Shown here one piece after another: positions 50,346 through 61,809 of a stretch of 64,000 nucleotides of DNA. Location of the stretch: the NCBI GenBank assembly GCA_963680875.1, contig OY804575.1:27881034-27945033 (forward strand), read 5' to 3'. A program made the translations under genes and the position numbers. Origin of the DNA: Bathymodiolus brooksi. Taxonomy: Eukaryota; Mollusca; Bivalvia; Mytilida; Modiolidae. How positions within the stretch are numbered: position 1 is the stretch's first letter; each line of letters opens with the position of its first letter. The notes beneath the pieces were generated by a model. The model saw nothing but the letters and a program-made list of their open reading frames with translations. It had not been told where the DNA came from and made no database searches.

Positions 50346-51649
50346 ACTAAATAGAACATGAAATAAGTAAAACGAATTTAGATTTTTTTTAGATTGATGG
50401 ATTTTTATTTCCGATACATGCTTGTATAGGGAATTATACGAATATTTGTTTTATTATATTAGATTAGGTTTTTTTTTGTTTTTGAAAACGAATTTATTGG
50501 AAGAAAACGTCGTTAACACACAATTTTCTCATGTAACGCGTTACAAAATATCCGTATGTCTTTTACATTTTTCTCAGTAAAAACCTAAAAATACGTTTTT
50601 CGGACCATTTTTTTTGTGGGACCGGAAGCAGAGTCAGCGTGTTCTATGACCCCATTAACGATTTCTGATTAAAGCAATGTTTTATGGAAAGAAAAGAACG
50701 TAACGCTGAAGGAAAAACATCTGCATGCCAAATACCAAGCTTTATTTCAGCTATGTTTTACAAAATTTTCACAAAAAAAGTATACATATCAAATGTTATT
50801 ATCTTCAAAAACGAAAAAGTCTTTTCAAAAATGATTTTTTTAAAGTAAGTTAAAAAATATTCCTAAAAGAGTAAGGTCAACAAAATGTCCAGTTGCAACT
50901 TGACGTAAAAAAAACACGAAGTATAAAACTTTACACATTCGAAACTATATTTTTCGCTCATATTTCGGGCTAAATCGAAATAACGAAAAATGTTCATTTT
51001 CAGTGGCAGAGAATGAACACAAACTTGATTTCGGATAAAAACTACGATTTCTACGTAAAATTGTAGAAGGTTACCCAATTTGTCCAGTAAACGTTTTTTT
51101 CTTATCGACGGCAAAATAACGTCGCGCTACTTCTATATTTTTCTATAGTTTTCTATTAAAATTAAAACAAATAAACAACAACTAAAAAAAGCGAAGATAA
51201 AAACAAACAAACGATATTAAAACTTGAAAAACAACAAACAAAAGAGCGAAAACAAAATACAAAAATATACCAAACCTGAAAAAATAATGGTGTGTCCGCT
51301 TACTCAAGCGACCCTAATTAAAAATGAATTCATGACCTTAATTTTTGTGTGTGTCATTTTTGAACAAGCATTGCAAAAAAGAATGTGTGCATTGTAGAAA
51401 CTATAATTATATAATAGTTAAAAAAATATGAAAATTAAAAATGTGAACTGAATTATTTTAATTATAATTTCACTAGATTATACATAAGATATTACGAGAA
51501 ATTTTCAAGAATACAACGTAACAATCAATCAATGAACAAACAGAATATGATAAATATAATCTCGTTTTAGAGCAAGATATACTTTCAAAGAAAAAATGAT
51601 AAAGTACAGTCACATAACATATAATTATACGACCCGAAACGTTACCCGG
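50346..51649. other. 1.3 kb AT-rich spacer between polymerase halves
   Basis: Very A/T-rich, with many A and T runs and no domain. It separates the two parts of the polymerase-like gene. It may be an insertion or an intron; I could not define convincing splice sites or element ends. Confidence 0.45.
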
Positions 51650-52373
51650 AACTGCAGTTAAGTGAATTACCGGAATTCGAAACCTGTTTTCGAGTCAACG
51701 TCAATGTGTACCAACTACGTGAAGACGACACGGCCCTGTGCATTTACAAGTCTCTCTGTCGCTACCCAGAAACGATGTATTTAAACATGTTCGAAAACAA
51801 TTTGTCCTACATCAAAAATTTTAAATGTTATGCCAAAGAATATCAATGCCAAACGTGTGAACGACACTTTCACGGTAGTCTCCAGAAACACGAGAAAATC
51901 TGCACCAACAAGACAAAATACGTCTACCCGGGCGGTTTTTGCAAGGCACAGCAGACCATTTTCGAAAAATTAGAGGTGTGCGACATTCAAGTACCCCCCG
52001 AAGAGCAAATATTCCCCTGGTTCATCGCATACGATTTCGAGGCGATGTTACAGAAACTCGACGCTCCAGGTGACGGTAGATTACAATATACCGCTAAGCA
52101 CGTGCCCATTTCCGTCTCTCTGTGCAGTAACGTACCGGGTCATACCAAACCCGTCTGTATCATCGACACGGAACTCGATAAACTATTGGAATCCATGTTC
52201 AATGAAATGGATGAGATACAAGATACCGTTAGTGATTTGTCCGAACACAAATGGGGATGGATTAAAAAAGAACTTGGCAAAAAAATTGAACGCTGGACCC
52301 GAGAAGGGGAACAAGACGAACCGGTGGAAATCTACGACACAGAATCCATGGAAGACGACGACGAGGAGATGAG
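51650..52373 (+). pseudogene. Family-B DNA polymerase exonuclease-region fragment (Polinton-like)
   Basis: An open frame runs through LSELPEFETCF and NVYQLREDD. A C2HC-type finger follows, CQTCERHFHGSLQKHEKIC (51847-51903), and then WFIAYDFEAMLQ (about 52018-52053) with the DxE of the Exo I motif of family-B polymerases. Next come HVPISVSLCSNVPGH and an acidic tail. The coding sequence is cut at 52374, where repeat R2 begins, so the Exo II/III and polymerase domains are absent. It continues the gene of 49160-50345 in the same orientation. Product assignment is by motif only. Confidence 0.6.
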
Positions 52374-53955
52374 TATCAAACTGAACAAAGTCTTAGTAAT
52401 TCATGTAAAGTTTGTTAGTAAAAGGTCGAGTTTACTACTAAAACTGATACAACTAGTAGGCCAACTTAGAAATTTAATTAATGCATTTACATTCCATATT
52501 TTATAACTATTTAAGTTCAATAATTGATTCCAACAAATTGATGACTGATTTATTCAGGTCTTCCACGACGACCATTAACTACTTGAGATGTTGATGTTGG
52601 AACAATTTTCGTGATAGTGTTTGATCTTTTTAACAGGAAGCGAATCTGTGCAGGTTTTTCTCATTATTTGTTTAGATCTTATTGTCGTTGGAAACCCAAT
52701 TATGAAGAAGAGGAGGGTTGGGATAGCATTACAAATACATGTAATAAATTAATTTAATTTATTCAAATATGAACCCAAACATTTAAGAACATTTAATTGC
52801 TGTGATATCGTCCTACATAGGTACCATCAACATTTAATTGGTATTCGATATTCGAAAAGTTTAACAGTGGCTTCACATGTTAGATTAGCATTCTGAATTT
52901 GGACAGGGTTTTTTTTTTCATAAGTTTTCTTAACAACATCAACAACTTGGAATTTGTCAAGATTTACCTGTATCTTATTAATTCTACCCATTCGATCACG
53001 GGCATTGTTGACTATCCACGTGTGTTACTGCATGGATATTAATATACATGTACATGGATTATCAACAATGCACTGTGCTGCAATGAGATGCTTTAAATCA
53101 GATCCTAATTTCTAAATCAATCAATTTAAATCAGAGCTATCATCTGCATAATTATACAGAACATTCTTATTTACAAGTAAGAATATGTCGTTTATAAAGA
53201 CCTTAAATAATAGGTGTTTCCCGAGATTCGTTAATATATTTAACTGCCTTGCATGGCTAACGAGAACAGCGGACTGAGTTGAAACTCCTAATGCTGACAA
53301 TTTGTCAGGCTGCATGTCATGGGATAGGGAATCAAATTCTTTAGAAAGACCCATTAGTGCTATGTATAGATGTTTGTCAAGGGCTGTCAGCAAGTCTTCT
53401 AGTACTCTGAGTAGTATTATTTGAGATCGATGTGCGCGTCTAAAAGCACAAAGAAACGGACGGAAAATTTGATAAAAAAAAATGCAGGTGGCCCAACCGT
53501 ATTTCATAAATCTTTCCATAGAATTCAGGCTTTTTTTTGTGAATGGAAGTATCCTAGACCTTTATAAGCCTGTCTGGAAATACACCTGTTTCTCTAGATA
53601 AATTTATAAATGAAATTGATTGTGGAACTATCTTAGAATTATTTTACTTACAAGGGATATTGCCCACTGTAATATGTACACAGAAAACAAACACGAAAAA
53701 AATAAAACATACGTTGATAGCTACTCTCAAAACTGTACTTTGTGCGTTTTAGATTTTCCAATAATAAATTGATCATTAATTAAATCAAATGATGGTGGTT
53801 ACTCTGTCATATAGTGAGATGACAGGTAATATGTTATTTATTATCAATATAATTTTTTTAATTTTATAGAAGCAGACGACAAACAACAAACAGGAAGTTT
53901 TTAATCGAATGGAAAAAACGTAAAATGAACATAACGAACAAACAATAAAAAGACG
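52374..53955 (-). mobile_element. Repeat R, copy R2 (LINE-related)
   Basis: It matches R1 from TATCAAACTGAACAAAGTCT onward. It holds one 41-bp unit (52789-52829) and one 25-bp-type motif (53824-53844), both expanded in R1. Its right part (about 53870-53955, GACAAACAACAAACAGGAAG..) matches 44725-44803. It truncates the polymerase fragment on its left. Confidence 0.75.
53121..53545 (-). pseudogene. Non-LTR RT relic within R2
   Basis: On the minus strand it reads LSKEFDSLSHDM, preceded by G where motif A normally has the catalytic D. FKVFINDIFLLV and NVLYNYADD (YADD at about 53139-53151) follow. Part of the region between motifs A and B is deleted. Order and wording fit CR1/Jockey-type LINE reverse transcriptases. 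It is inactive. Confidence 0.75.
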
Positions 53956-54188
53956 TTGGTGTAAACAAATATAAGTCAAGAACAAAAGTCCTGTAAATAT
54001 GAAAATAAAATATAACATTTGCTACTACTAAACATTTCGACAAGAATATCTTTTTTAACGATGGGAAGATATTGTTCGGTACTAAATTTAGTAATGTCTG
54101 AATAATAAAGTTATTGTAGCTGCACTTTCTGAATTCTCTCAAGACAAATAAACAACGACGCCAGACGATTTACAACGTTGCTCTTAAT

Positions 54189-55308
54189 TAGTCCGAGATT
54201 CCTCTGCCGTCTAACGGCTTTTATGGATTTTCTGTAGCCGTTGGACGTCAGAGCGCTATACATACGGAAAACAGCGGATTTGCTTCTCCAACTCTGGGTC
54301 AGCACATTTCCACGTTTCGTGACTATCGGATTTTATTTTCTATTAGAAACCCTTATATAAATCGCTTCACCAATCATTTTTCTATTCATTCATAACCATC
54401 TTACCCTCAGAAAGTGGTGCTACACTCCATTACAGCACGATTTTGCCTTAGATCCTATGATTCCGCCATTTGTCTTCCATTTTTCAAACATTTGTCACGT
54501 GACTACGAGAAAACCACGATTACCGCAATGTATCATGGGAGATGATTTGCATATAAACAAACAAACAAATATTTGTATTGCCAATCATACACGCCTGTTA
54601 AGGCAGAGCAATTCACATAAAATTTAATACAGTTGATTATATTGATTGGTAATGATTTTAACAGCAATAGTGAATTACAGATAACCATAAGAAAAAAAAA
54701 TGATGTAGTACCTTGTCAAAAAAGGGGGGACGTAACACATGCTCTTTCCGAAGCCCGTTGGTAACACTCTGCCATTGAATCTTTTCTTTCCAACACATTC
54801 TGTATTATTTCCTTCTGCTCTGCTTTGATCAATAGATGGACTGTTTGTCCTGCAGAATACGCTTAAATGTATCGTCTTCCATGTGATTTGAATGTTGTTT
54901 ACGTATGCAAATAATGCTCTAATAATTTGGTGCGCTGAATTAAGTAGCTCCCATCATGCAATGCGTTACTGTTATCATTCAGTTAGTATCGCGAGATCAC
55001 GTTTGTAGATTCGAAAATGGAAGTCAAATGGTGGAATAATAGGATCTAAGGCAAAATCGTGCTGCAATGGAGTGTAACACCACTTTCTGAGGGTAAGATG
55101 GTTATGAATGAATAGAAAAATGATTGGTGAAGCGATTTATACAAGGGTTTCTGATAGAAAATAAAATCCGATAGCCACGAAACGTGGAAATGTGCCGACC
55201 AAGAGCTGGAGAGGCAAATCAGCTGTTTTCCGTATATATGGCGCTCTGACGTCAAACGGCTACAGAAAATCCATAAAAGCCGTTAGACGGCAGAGGAATC
55301 TCGGACTA
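54189..55308. mobile_element. Mutator-like non-autonomous element 2, 8-bp TSD
   Basis: It begins TAGTCCGAGATTCCTCTGCC and ends with the exact inverse. It has TIRs of about 290 bp and an 8-bp duplication CTCTTAAT (54181-54188, 55309-55316). Its interior is in inverted orientation to element 1 and carries the same RecQ-like fragment on the minus strand. Confidence 0.82.
54712..54882 (-). pseudogene. Captured RecQ-like helicase fragment in Mutator-like element 2
   Basis: From the ATG at 54882 it reads MEDDTFKRILQDKQSIY, then a TGA. IIQNVLERKDSMA follows, a two-base AG insertion shared with copy 1, and the Walker A LPTGFGKSMCYV (54764-54729). It stops at ACAAG just before GTACTAC, as in copy 1. 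The GKS lysine and serine are intact here but the frame is not open. Confidence 0.7.
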
Positions 55309-55785
55309 CTCTTAATAACAGTCATCATGTTAACCACTCACGGACGATGAATAACAGATTGTTTATGCCTTCTTAATCACTAACAAATTGTGCATAATTA
55401 ATTCACCAAGGTCCATATTTTGAACTGACCAATTAGTGAGGAGCCTTCCAAGTCTCGGGAGTAATAAGATCAATCACGCTCTGTACTTTGTTTGATTGAT
55501 AATTTTTATTTTATTTTTATATTGAACTGGCTTGCATACGATTTGATGGTCACAGATGTTACATGACAGGATGTTAGTTAGATTAGTTTAGTTAGATTAC
55601 ACTCGCCAAACGTACAGAGAAACCCGAAGAGTCAATCAAGAATGGACAATCCAGAGAAACTGACAACATTGAGCACACAACACACAGGACGAAGACAAAC
55701 AAACAAAAACAAAAAACAAAGACACACAACACAGAAAACTAAAAAGATGAGTAACACGGACCCCACAAAAACCGGGGTTAACTCA

Positions 55786-56913
55786 GGTGCTCTACTGGAT
55801 TCCTAAATTACACAGGTGAAGTGTCCTTTCAAACACCGTTATATTGCTGGGTCTGCCATGATCTCCACGAGACCTCTTTCCAAATTATTAACATGTATTC
55901 TATCGGCGGTTAAAACCGGGCTTCAGACTTACTGTGACACTAGCTACTCGGGGGATGGTGTGAATCGGATGTGGATTCTGAAGAACTCTAAAGATCTGTT
56001 AGAGTACATACAATCTAGGTTCATCTACTCCTGCAATAGCATTAAAACATTTGACTTCTCTACCCTCTACACAACTATTCCTCACTCTAAACTGAATGAC
56101 AGATTAAGGGAGTTTGTCCAACTGTGTTTCATAAAAAAAAAGAATGGCCAACGTAGATACAATTACCTTGTGCTAGGAAGAAGCAAATCTTATTTTGTAA
56201 ATAAAAACCACTCTGATTCTACCAAAAAGTTCTCTGAAACTGATATCATCAACATGCTCGAGTGTTTTTTATTGACGACATATTTGTTATGTTTGGTGGA
56301 CGGTTTTTTTTAAGCAGACAGTCGGCATACCTATGGGTACAAACTGTGCTCCTCCTCTCGCCGACTTGTTCCTTTATTCGTACAGGGGCTTCTCAAGAAA
56401 AACAAAAAGAAGCTAGCCGGATCATTTAATTTCACGTTCCGCTATATAGATATCCTTCCACTAAATAATTCTAGGTTTAGTGATTTCGTTGATCGCATCA
56501 ATCCCATTGAGCTTGAAATAAAGGATACCACAGATGCAGATAGGTCTGCTTCATACCTTGACCTACACCTCGAAATTGACAGTGAGGAGCGGTTAAGAAC
56601 GAAGCTTTACGACAAAAGAGATGATTTCAATTTTCCCATTGTGAACTTTCCATTTATATGTAACAACATTCCATCAGCACCTGCATATGGAGTATATATC
56701 TCATAGTTGATACGATATTCCAGAGCTTGTGATTCCTATCAGGATTTCCTTGATGGAGGGTTGGTGTTAACAAGGAAGCTGCTAAGCCAAGGGTTCCTCT
56801 TGGTTAAGTTGAAGTCATCACTTCGAAAGCTTAACAGTCGCCACCATGACTTGGTTGACCGTTATGGAATATCTGTGTCACAAATGACCACGGATATACT
56901 CCACTTGTCGTAA
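55786..56913 (+). pseudogene. Penelope-like reverse transcriptase relic, copy B
   Basis: Same gene and same core lesions as copy A: YIDI for YIDD, and TAG at about 56704. It has a longer open stretch, 55816-56313, covering CPFKHRYIAGSAMISTRPLS through the LYTTIP region. It has A9 rather than A8 after CAT (about 56132) and an extra T near 56306, so the frame breaks at different homopolymers. The shared lesions predate the duplication. Confidence 0.75.
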
Positions 56914-57326
56914 TCACTTCCTGATCCTTTCCTCATTCATGACTTGTCACCAGGTTTGTAACTAGATTAACACGACGGGTGTCACTAGTGGAACAGAAAC
57001 TGCTAACCCTTCCGGAGCACCTGATTTCACCCCCTGTTTTAGTGGGGTTCGTGTTACCCGATCTTTCGTTTTGTGTGTATGTTTTGTAGATCGTTTGTTC
57101 TTTTGTACTTTTTCTTTTGACCATTGTGTTGTCTATTCTTCTTCGATATACAGATTCCGATTACCCCATTAGTATCTTGAAACTCTTCTTACAGTGTGCT
57201 CGCACTATAAAAATCCATTAACCGTGTTGTTCTAGTATAAAGTAGACATTATCACGTCGAAATGTAACTTGTTCTCGCCATCATATAACTGATATGTTGC
57301 TCACTTGGCGCTAAGCAACAATAATT

Positions 57327-57402
57327 ATGTCCCCCAAACGAAGTTTGGAAGACATATTGTGTTTGCTCCGTTTCTTATTATTCTTATTATTATTCTTCTT
57401 CT

Positions 57403-57482
<80 letters not shown>

Positions 57483-58358
57483 TCGTTCTTTCTTTCTTTC
57501 TTCCGTCAAAAGTTTGTCCGACACATTTCTCGGAGATGCCTGGATCAAACTTTATGAAACTTTGTAGGAATATCATGTCATGTGAAGTTGTGCCTTTAAG
57601 GGTTGATTTTTCCAAAATGGCTGCCGTTGCCATGGAAACGGCCAAAATGCTAAAAAAAAATGAAAAACACAAAAATGATCATAGCAGGTTACTCGCCAAA
57701 CAGAAATTGATTAAACTTGATAGGAACAACATCCACATCTAGTGAAACGAGATAAGCCAAAAAAATCGGAATCGGTTGGACAAACTTTGTCGCAGTTGCC
57801 ATGGAAACAAAAAAGGGAGGATTAAAAATAAATTGGATTCCTTTCATCAAACTTCATGAAACTTTGTAGGAATATCCACCGTAGTGTGTGGCAGCTTTTG
57901 AGGGGTTGAACAAATTCAAAATGGCGGCCGTTGCCATGGTAACCAAGGTACAAAAACTGTTAAATTCACTCCAAACAGCGGATCCCTTTGAAACTTGACA
58001 CAAAAATAGGTTGTGCTCTCTTTTTTTTAAATTTTCAAACTGGCCGCCATTTCAAAAAGGCCGCCAATATTAAAATTAAAAAAATCGTTAAAAATTCAAA
58101 GATGAAAAGATTTCAATGGAAATGGATATTTACAGTTAGTTAGACATGCTGCACCATATTGCGACCATTTCGGTTTGCTATGGCGGCCATTTTGCATCCA
58201 AAATGACCGCCAAAATACAAAAATCCTCCGATTTGGGCGAAATTTGGTACTATTATAGACATGATAGTCAAAAACTGGGCTCTAATTGTTTCTTGCTATG
58301 TTCTCACACTATTCTTTATTCATACCACTAGTACTTGTATTGTTCGTTTGGGGGACAT
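57327..58358. mobile_element. TIR element with TTTC microsatellite, copy B
   Basis: Same element as 47509-48500, with ends ATGTCCCCCAAACGA and CGTTTGGGGGACAT. The (TTTC)n tract is longer (about 57403-57502) and has one GTTC interruption. Confidence 0.7.
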
Positions 58359-58605
58359 TTTTGCGTTACAGTAACCAATATTTCACTCACTCATTGGGAA
58401 TACTAAAAGAATTATTGTTATTACATCGGCTGTTATAACAAACATCTGTTATGTACGTCGTTGTAATAATGATCGAGAGTGTTAATTTAATATCGTTTAA
58501 CGGGTTGTTAGTAATTAAATTAATCACAACTCGATCTATAGTGGCAAGATATATTTAGACATTTTTGTCCTACATTCGAACAAGGTGAGGATTCAGACTG
58601 GGGCG

Positions 58606-59272
58606 CACCAAATCTAACTAATTCTCAGTTGCTTATAGGGAATTGCTCCCACTGGGCACTGCCATAAACACGATGGTGACCTTAAGACTCCTCATTACCA
58701 AAATGGGTACCACTCTAACATAAAATCCTGCATCCGCGCCTGCGAGCTTCCATCCGTTATGTCTCTATCTAAATTCCACTTTTACATTTATAAACCTCAT
58801 TTTCATATATTTGCTTATTTATACAGAAAAAAACATCACGTCAAATTAAATTCCTTGTACGCACTTTTCAGTTGTCCATTCTAGATTTAAGCCTTTACTA
58901 GGGAGTGAGACAAATTAATAACTTGTCTAAAATTCAAAATGTAGACGACTGAACAAATCGGCCAATGTAAACAACACTCGGCTCAGTTTACTAACATATA
59001 ACGACATCGTGCAGGATGTCTAGTATTCATATCTTGAACCGACAAATTACTGACGAACTTACCAAATCTCGGAAGTATTAAAACCGATCACACCCTGTTG
59101 TCCGATTGGTCAAAATATTTATCTAATGATCGCATCATAAAAAGAGGAGTGAACTATATTACGCGTGGTTGGGACTCAACCAATGAAAGATAATCATTGC
59201 ATCGATACTGATCAAATGTAAGATAGAGCAATATACGATTGCAATTACACCAAGCTGCTTCTTAGAATAATC
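58606..59272. other. Intergenic with relic of Penelope-like 5' region
   Basis: TCTTGAACCGACAAATTACT..AAATCTCGGAAGTATTAAAA (about 59031-59083) resembles TTTTGAACTGACCAATTAGT..AAGTCTCGGGAGTAATAAGA upstream of the RT relics. It is therefore probably an old fragment of that element's 5' region. Nothing else was recognised. Confidence 0.45.
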
Positions 59273-59500
59273 GCGTGATCGTCTTGGCCGCTGCTTTATA
59301 GAAGTTTGTGCTTATGTCTATCACCCTTAAACTCGCAAGTTCGATTCCTGTTCATGGCGAGGTGCACTCTATGAAACTTGATTGTGATAAAAATCTGTCA
59401 GTAACTCGCTGTGGTTTTCTCTGTGAACTCGGATTCCTCAAACAATAAGACTAACCGCCACGATAACTGAAATATTGTTGAATGTGGCGTTAAATAATAC
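59273..59500 (+). mobile_element. tRNA-derived SINE, full-length-like copy
   Basis: It starts GCGTGATCGTCTTGGCC and has the B-box-like AAGTTCGATTCC (59337-59348). It then has GTCAGTAACTCG..GGTTTTCTC and ends TATTGTTGAATGTGGCGTTA followed by an A/T-rich tail. Same family as 25591-25804, opposite strand. Confidence 0.72.
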
Positions 59501-60963
59501 TTTTGAATAATTTTAAATATTAAAACAATTTATATTTTTGGTATTTTAGATCACACATGTGACCTTAGCCGATATCGACTACCCTGTTTAGGCAACTTGG
59601 TTTAATTGTTCCCTAAATAAATCATTTTGGCTTTCCAATCTTTCGATTTTGAGATTACCTGATGAAGGTTATTCCAGAAACGCGTCATGCGCACCAAATT
59701 TAACATCTATGGGGTGTTTTTTTTTATTAACCTTTGACAATTATAATATAATCCTGGTCATTCTCACCGAATCAATGGTACTTTATAGTAACAAGAAACT
59801 GCTAAATTGATAAAATACCCACAGTAGGTAGAAAATCAATGGCGTTAAAGACGAAAACAGTTAATTACAAACATTAGAAATCCCTTTGGTGAAAGATAGG
59901 CATGCAATCTTTACCATATAATGTAATTAAGATGTCTATCAATTATTGAAGTCTTTTACGACATACCAGAATGAACAACTGTCATAGATACAAACACAAC
60001 ATGGATCATATCAGTCATGGGAACACTGGCATGACATCAGCTTTCTTAAATAATGTATGGGTCATCTATAAGATAATGTTAAGGTCAGTGCATATAGTTG
60101 GACGAATGCTTAATTGAAATATGGGCGGGGATAAATTTCATGAGCATCTTGTCACAACTTGGCAAATTCCGTCTCTTCGTGAATACAAGCAGAGATCACC
60201 TAATTAAGTTTGCTGATCGCAACAATTTCCCTGCTTCTTGGCATCAATAAAAACTCCCGCCTGGATAAATGATTGGTTGTTTGTAAACAAGTTCCATTCA
60301 CCAATATCTTTTATCATTGCTAACTGTGTTACCCTCTTGAAATAAAGAAATTACATTATACTTTACTTACTTACTAATGTTGCTGAAATACTGCTCTCGC
60401 TTAACGTTCCACAACAATTAACCAATCAATTTATAATGCTTTAGCATTGCAATAACAAATTTTCTATCGCTTCCAATAAGTAAACCATACTTTATTTCAT
60501 TTTTATAGTTTGTTAGTGTTTGTGATATATTGGGCATTATTGTGATTCGCTATGTCAAGCACATGGCACCTCAGCACCGAAATAAACCATTGTGAAAAAC
60601 TGTTTCATTTGAATCTGCATGATTGTCAAGAATAGTTCGCTCAAAGACACCCATAAAGATGTTTCCATTGCTTTTCAATGGCACATTCTCTAAAAAAAAT
60701 TTTTTATTTTTGCCTATTAAGTATTATCTCTCGATATACAAGTCTATTACGTTCGCTGTGATTGAATATGTTGACATACATGTGTACATGTAATCTAGAG
60801 ATTTGATACTTATAGATGACATATACTGATTGCCATAGATATAAAACAAAAACATGGAAGATAGACTTGTGGTACTGAAAGGAATTATAATTACAATTAT
60901 AAGTTTGATTAATATTTTGTTGGGTTACCTGTTAGCTGTGTTAGGTAATGCAATTAATGGTAA
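59501..60963. other. Intergenic, no supportable feature
   Basis: AT-rich sequence with short open frames only. A segment near 59650-59695 resembles a repeat-associated motif (CTGATGAAGGTTATTCCAGA) but could not be assigned. Confidence 0.4.
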
Positions 60964-61093
60964 TGGCTATTTATAGACACTTTCAACAATATTTCATTTA
61001 TATCGATGCTGTCAGTTTTGTTGGCGTGGGGAACCGGAGTATCCGAAGAAAACTACTGACCTGACACAAGTCACTGACAAACTCTACCACATT
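60964..61093 (-). mobile_element. SINE fragment leading into the 63-bp array
   Basis: CACTTTCAACAATATTTCAT, then GAAGAAAACTACTGACCTGA and CACAAGTCACTGACAAACTC, aligns with the inverse of the SINE body at 25600-25700. It runs without a break into the 63-bp repeats. Confidence 0.7.
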
Positions 61094-61547
61094 CAGTTGT
61101 ATCGAGTACACCTCATCACAGACCTGACACAGGTCACTGACAAACTCTACCACATACAGTTGTATCGAGTACACCTTATCACAGACCTGACACAGGTCAC
61201 TGACAAACTCTACCACATACAGTTGTATCGAGTACACCTTATCACAGACCTGACACAGGTCACTGACAAACTCTACCACATACAGTTGTATCGAGTACAC
61301 CTTATCACAGACCTGACACAGGTCACTGACAAACTCTACCACATACAGTTGTATCGAGTACACCTTATCACAGACCTGACACAGGTCACTGACAAACTCT
61401 ACCACATACAGTTGTATCGAGTACACCTTATCACAGACCTGACACAGGTCACTGACAAACTCTACCACATACAGTTGTATCGAGTACACCTTATCACAGA
61501 CCTGACACAGGTCACTGACAAACTCTACCACATACAGTTGTATCGAG
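61094..61547. repeat. 63-bp minisatellite derived from the SINE
   Basis: Units of CAGTTGTATCGAGTACACCT, TATCACAGACCTGACACAGG, then TCACTGACAAACTCTACCAC and ATA start at 61094 and every 63 bp to 61535. There are seven full units and a partial eighth, nearly identical. The segment equals the SINE region that reads CTGACCTG..GTCACTGACAAACT..GTTGTACTCCTCAC at 25665-25720. Confidence 0.93.
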
Positions 61548-61689
61548 AGAATTGGCATCGGATGTGTGAAATCTAGGTTTCGATAGACAGACCAGAGCCC
61601 CAAAATCTCCTAATATTCGAGGAATTAAAGCCTTTACTATTATTCTGATTTAAATATTTTAATAAGAAAAGTTGGATGATACTATAAAG

Positions 61690-61809
61690 GGGTAATCAAA
61701 AGCCGTATATCCAAGAAGTAGAGACAATACAATGTTAAAGAGGAAAGTGACTAAAAGAAAAACAATGAACGACAAAATTTAATCTACACACTGAAAACTA
61801 GACTGAGCA
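61690..61809. mobile_element. Fragment of Penelope-like element end
   Basis: GTATATCCAAGAAGTAGAGA..AATGTTAAAGAGG resembles the inverse of 47337-47220 (TATATCGAAGAAGAATAGAC..AATGGTCAAAAG). It continues into the 106-bp units just as the Penelope-like end continues into AACACGAACCCCACTAAAAC. Confidence 0.5.

Larger units (their letters stand above)
55264..58605. repeat. 3.3 kb direct segmental duplication, copy B
   Basis: Partner of 45441-48748. It is about 40 bp longer, mainly in the TTTC tract. On its left it continues into the complete Mutator-like element 2, of which copy A has only the last 39 bases. Similarity ends after GGATTCAGACTGGGG. Confidence 0.93.

Noticed and set aside
59659..59686. 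Hammerhead ribozyme core (CTGATGA..GAAACGCGTC)
   Set aside because: The core words are present, but stem II has only about two G-C pairs with an A-A closing mismatch, and no stem I pairing could be found between the flanks. Retest with a structure model would be needed before calling it.
60998..61603. 201-codon minus-strand and 159-codon plus-strand repeat proteins
   Set aside because: The 63-bp period keeps both strands open. The sequence derives from a SINE, and no signal peptide or other unique domain is present.
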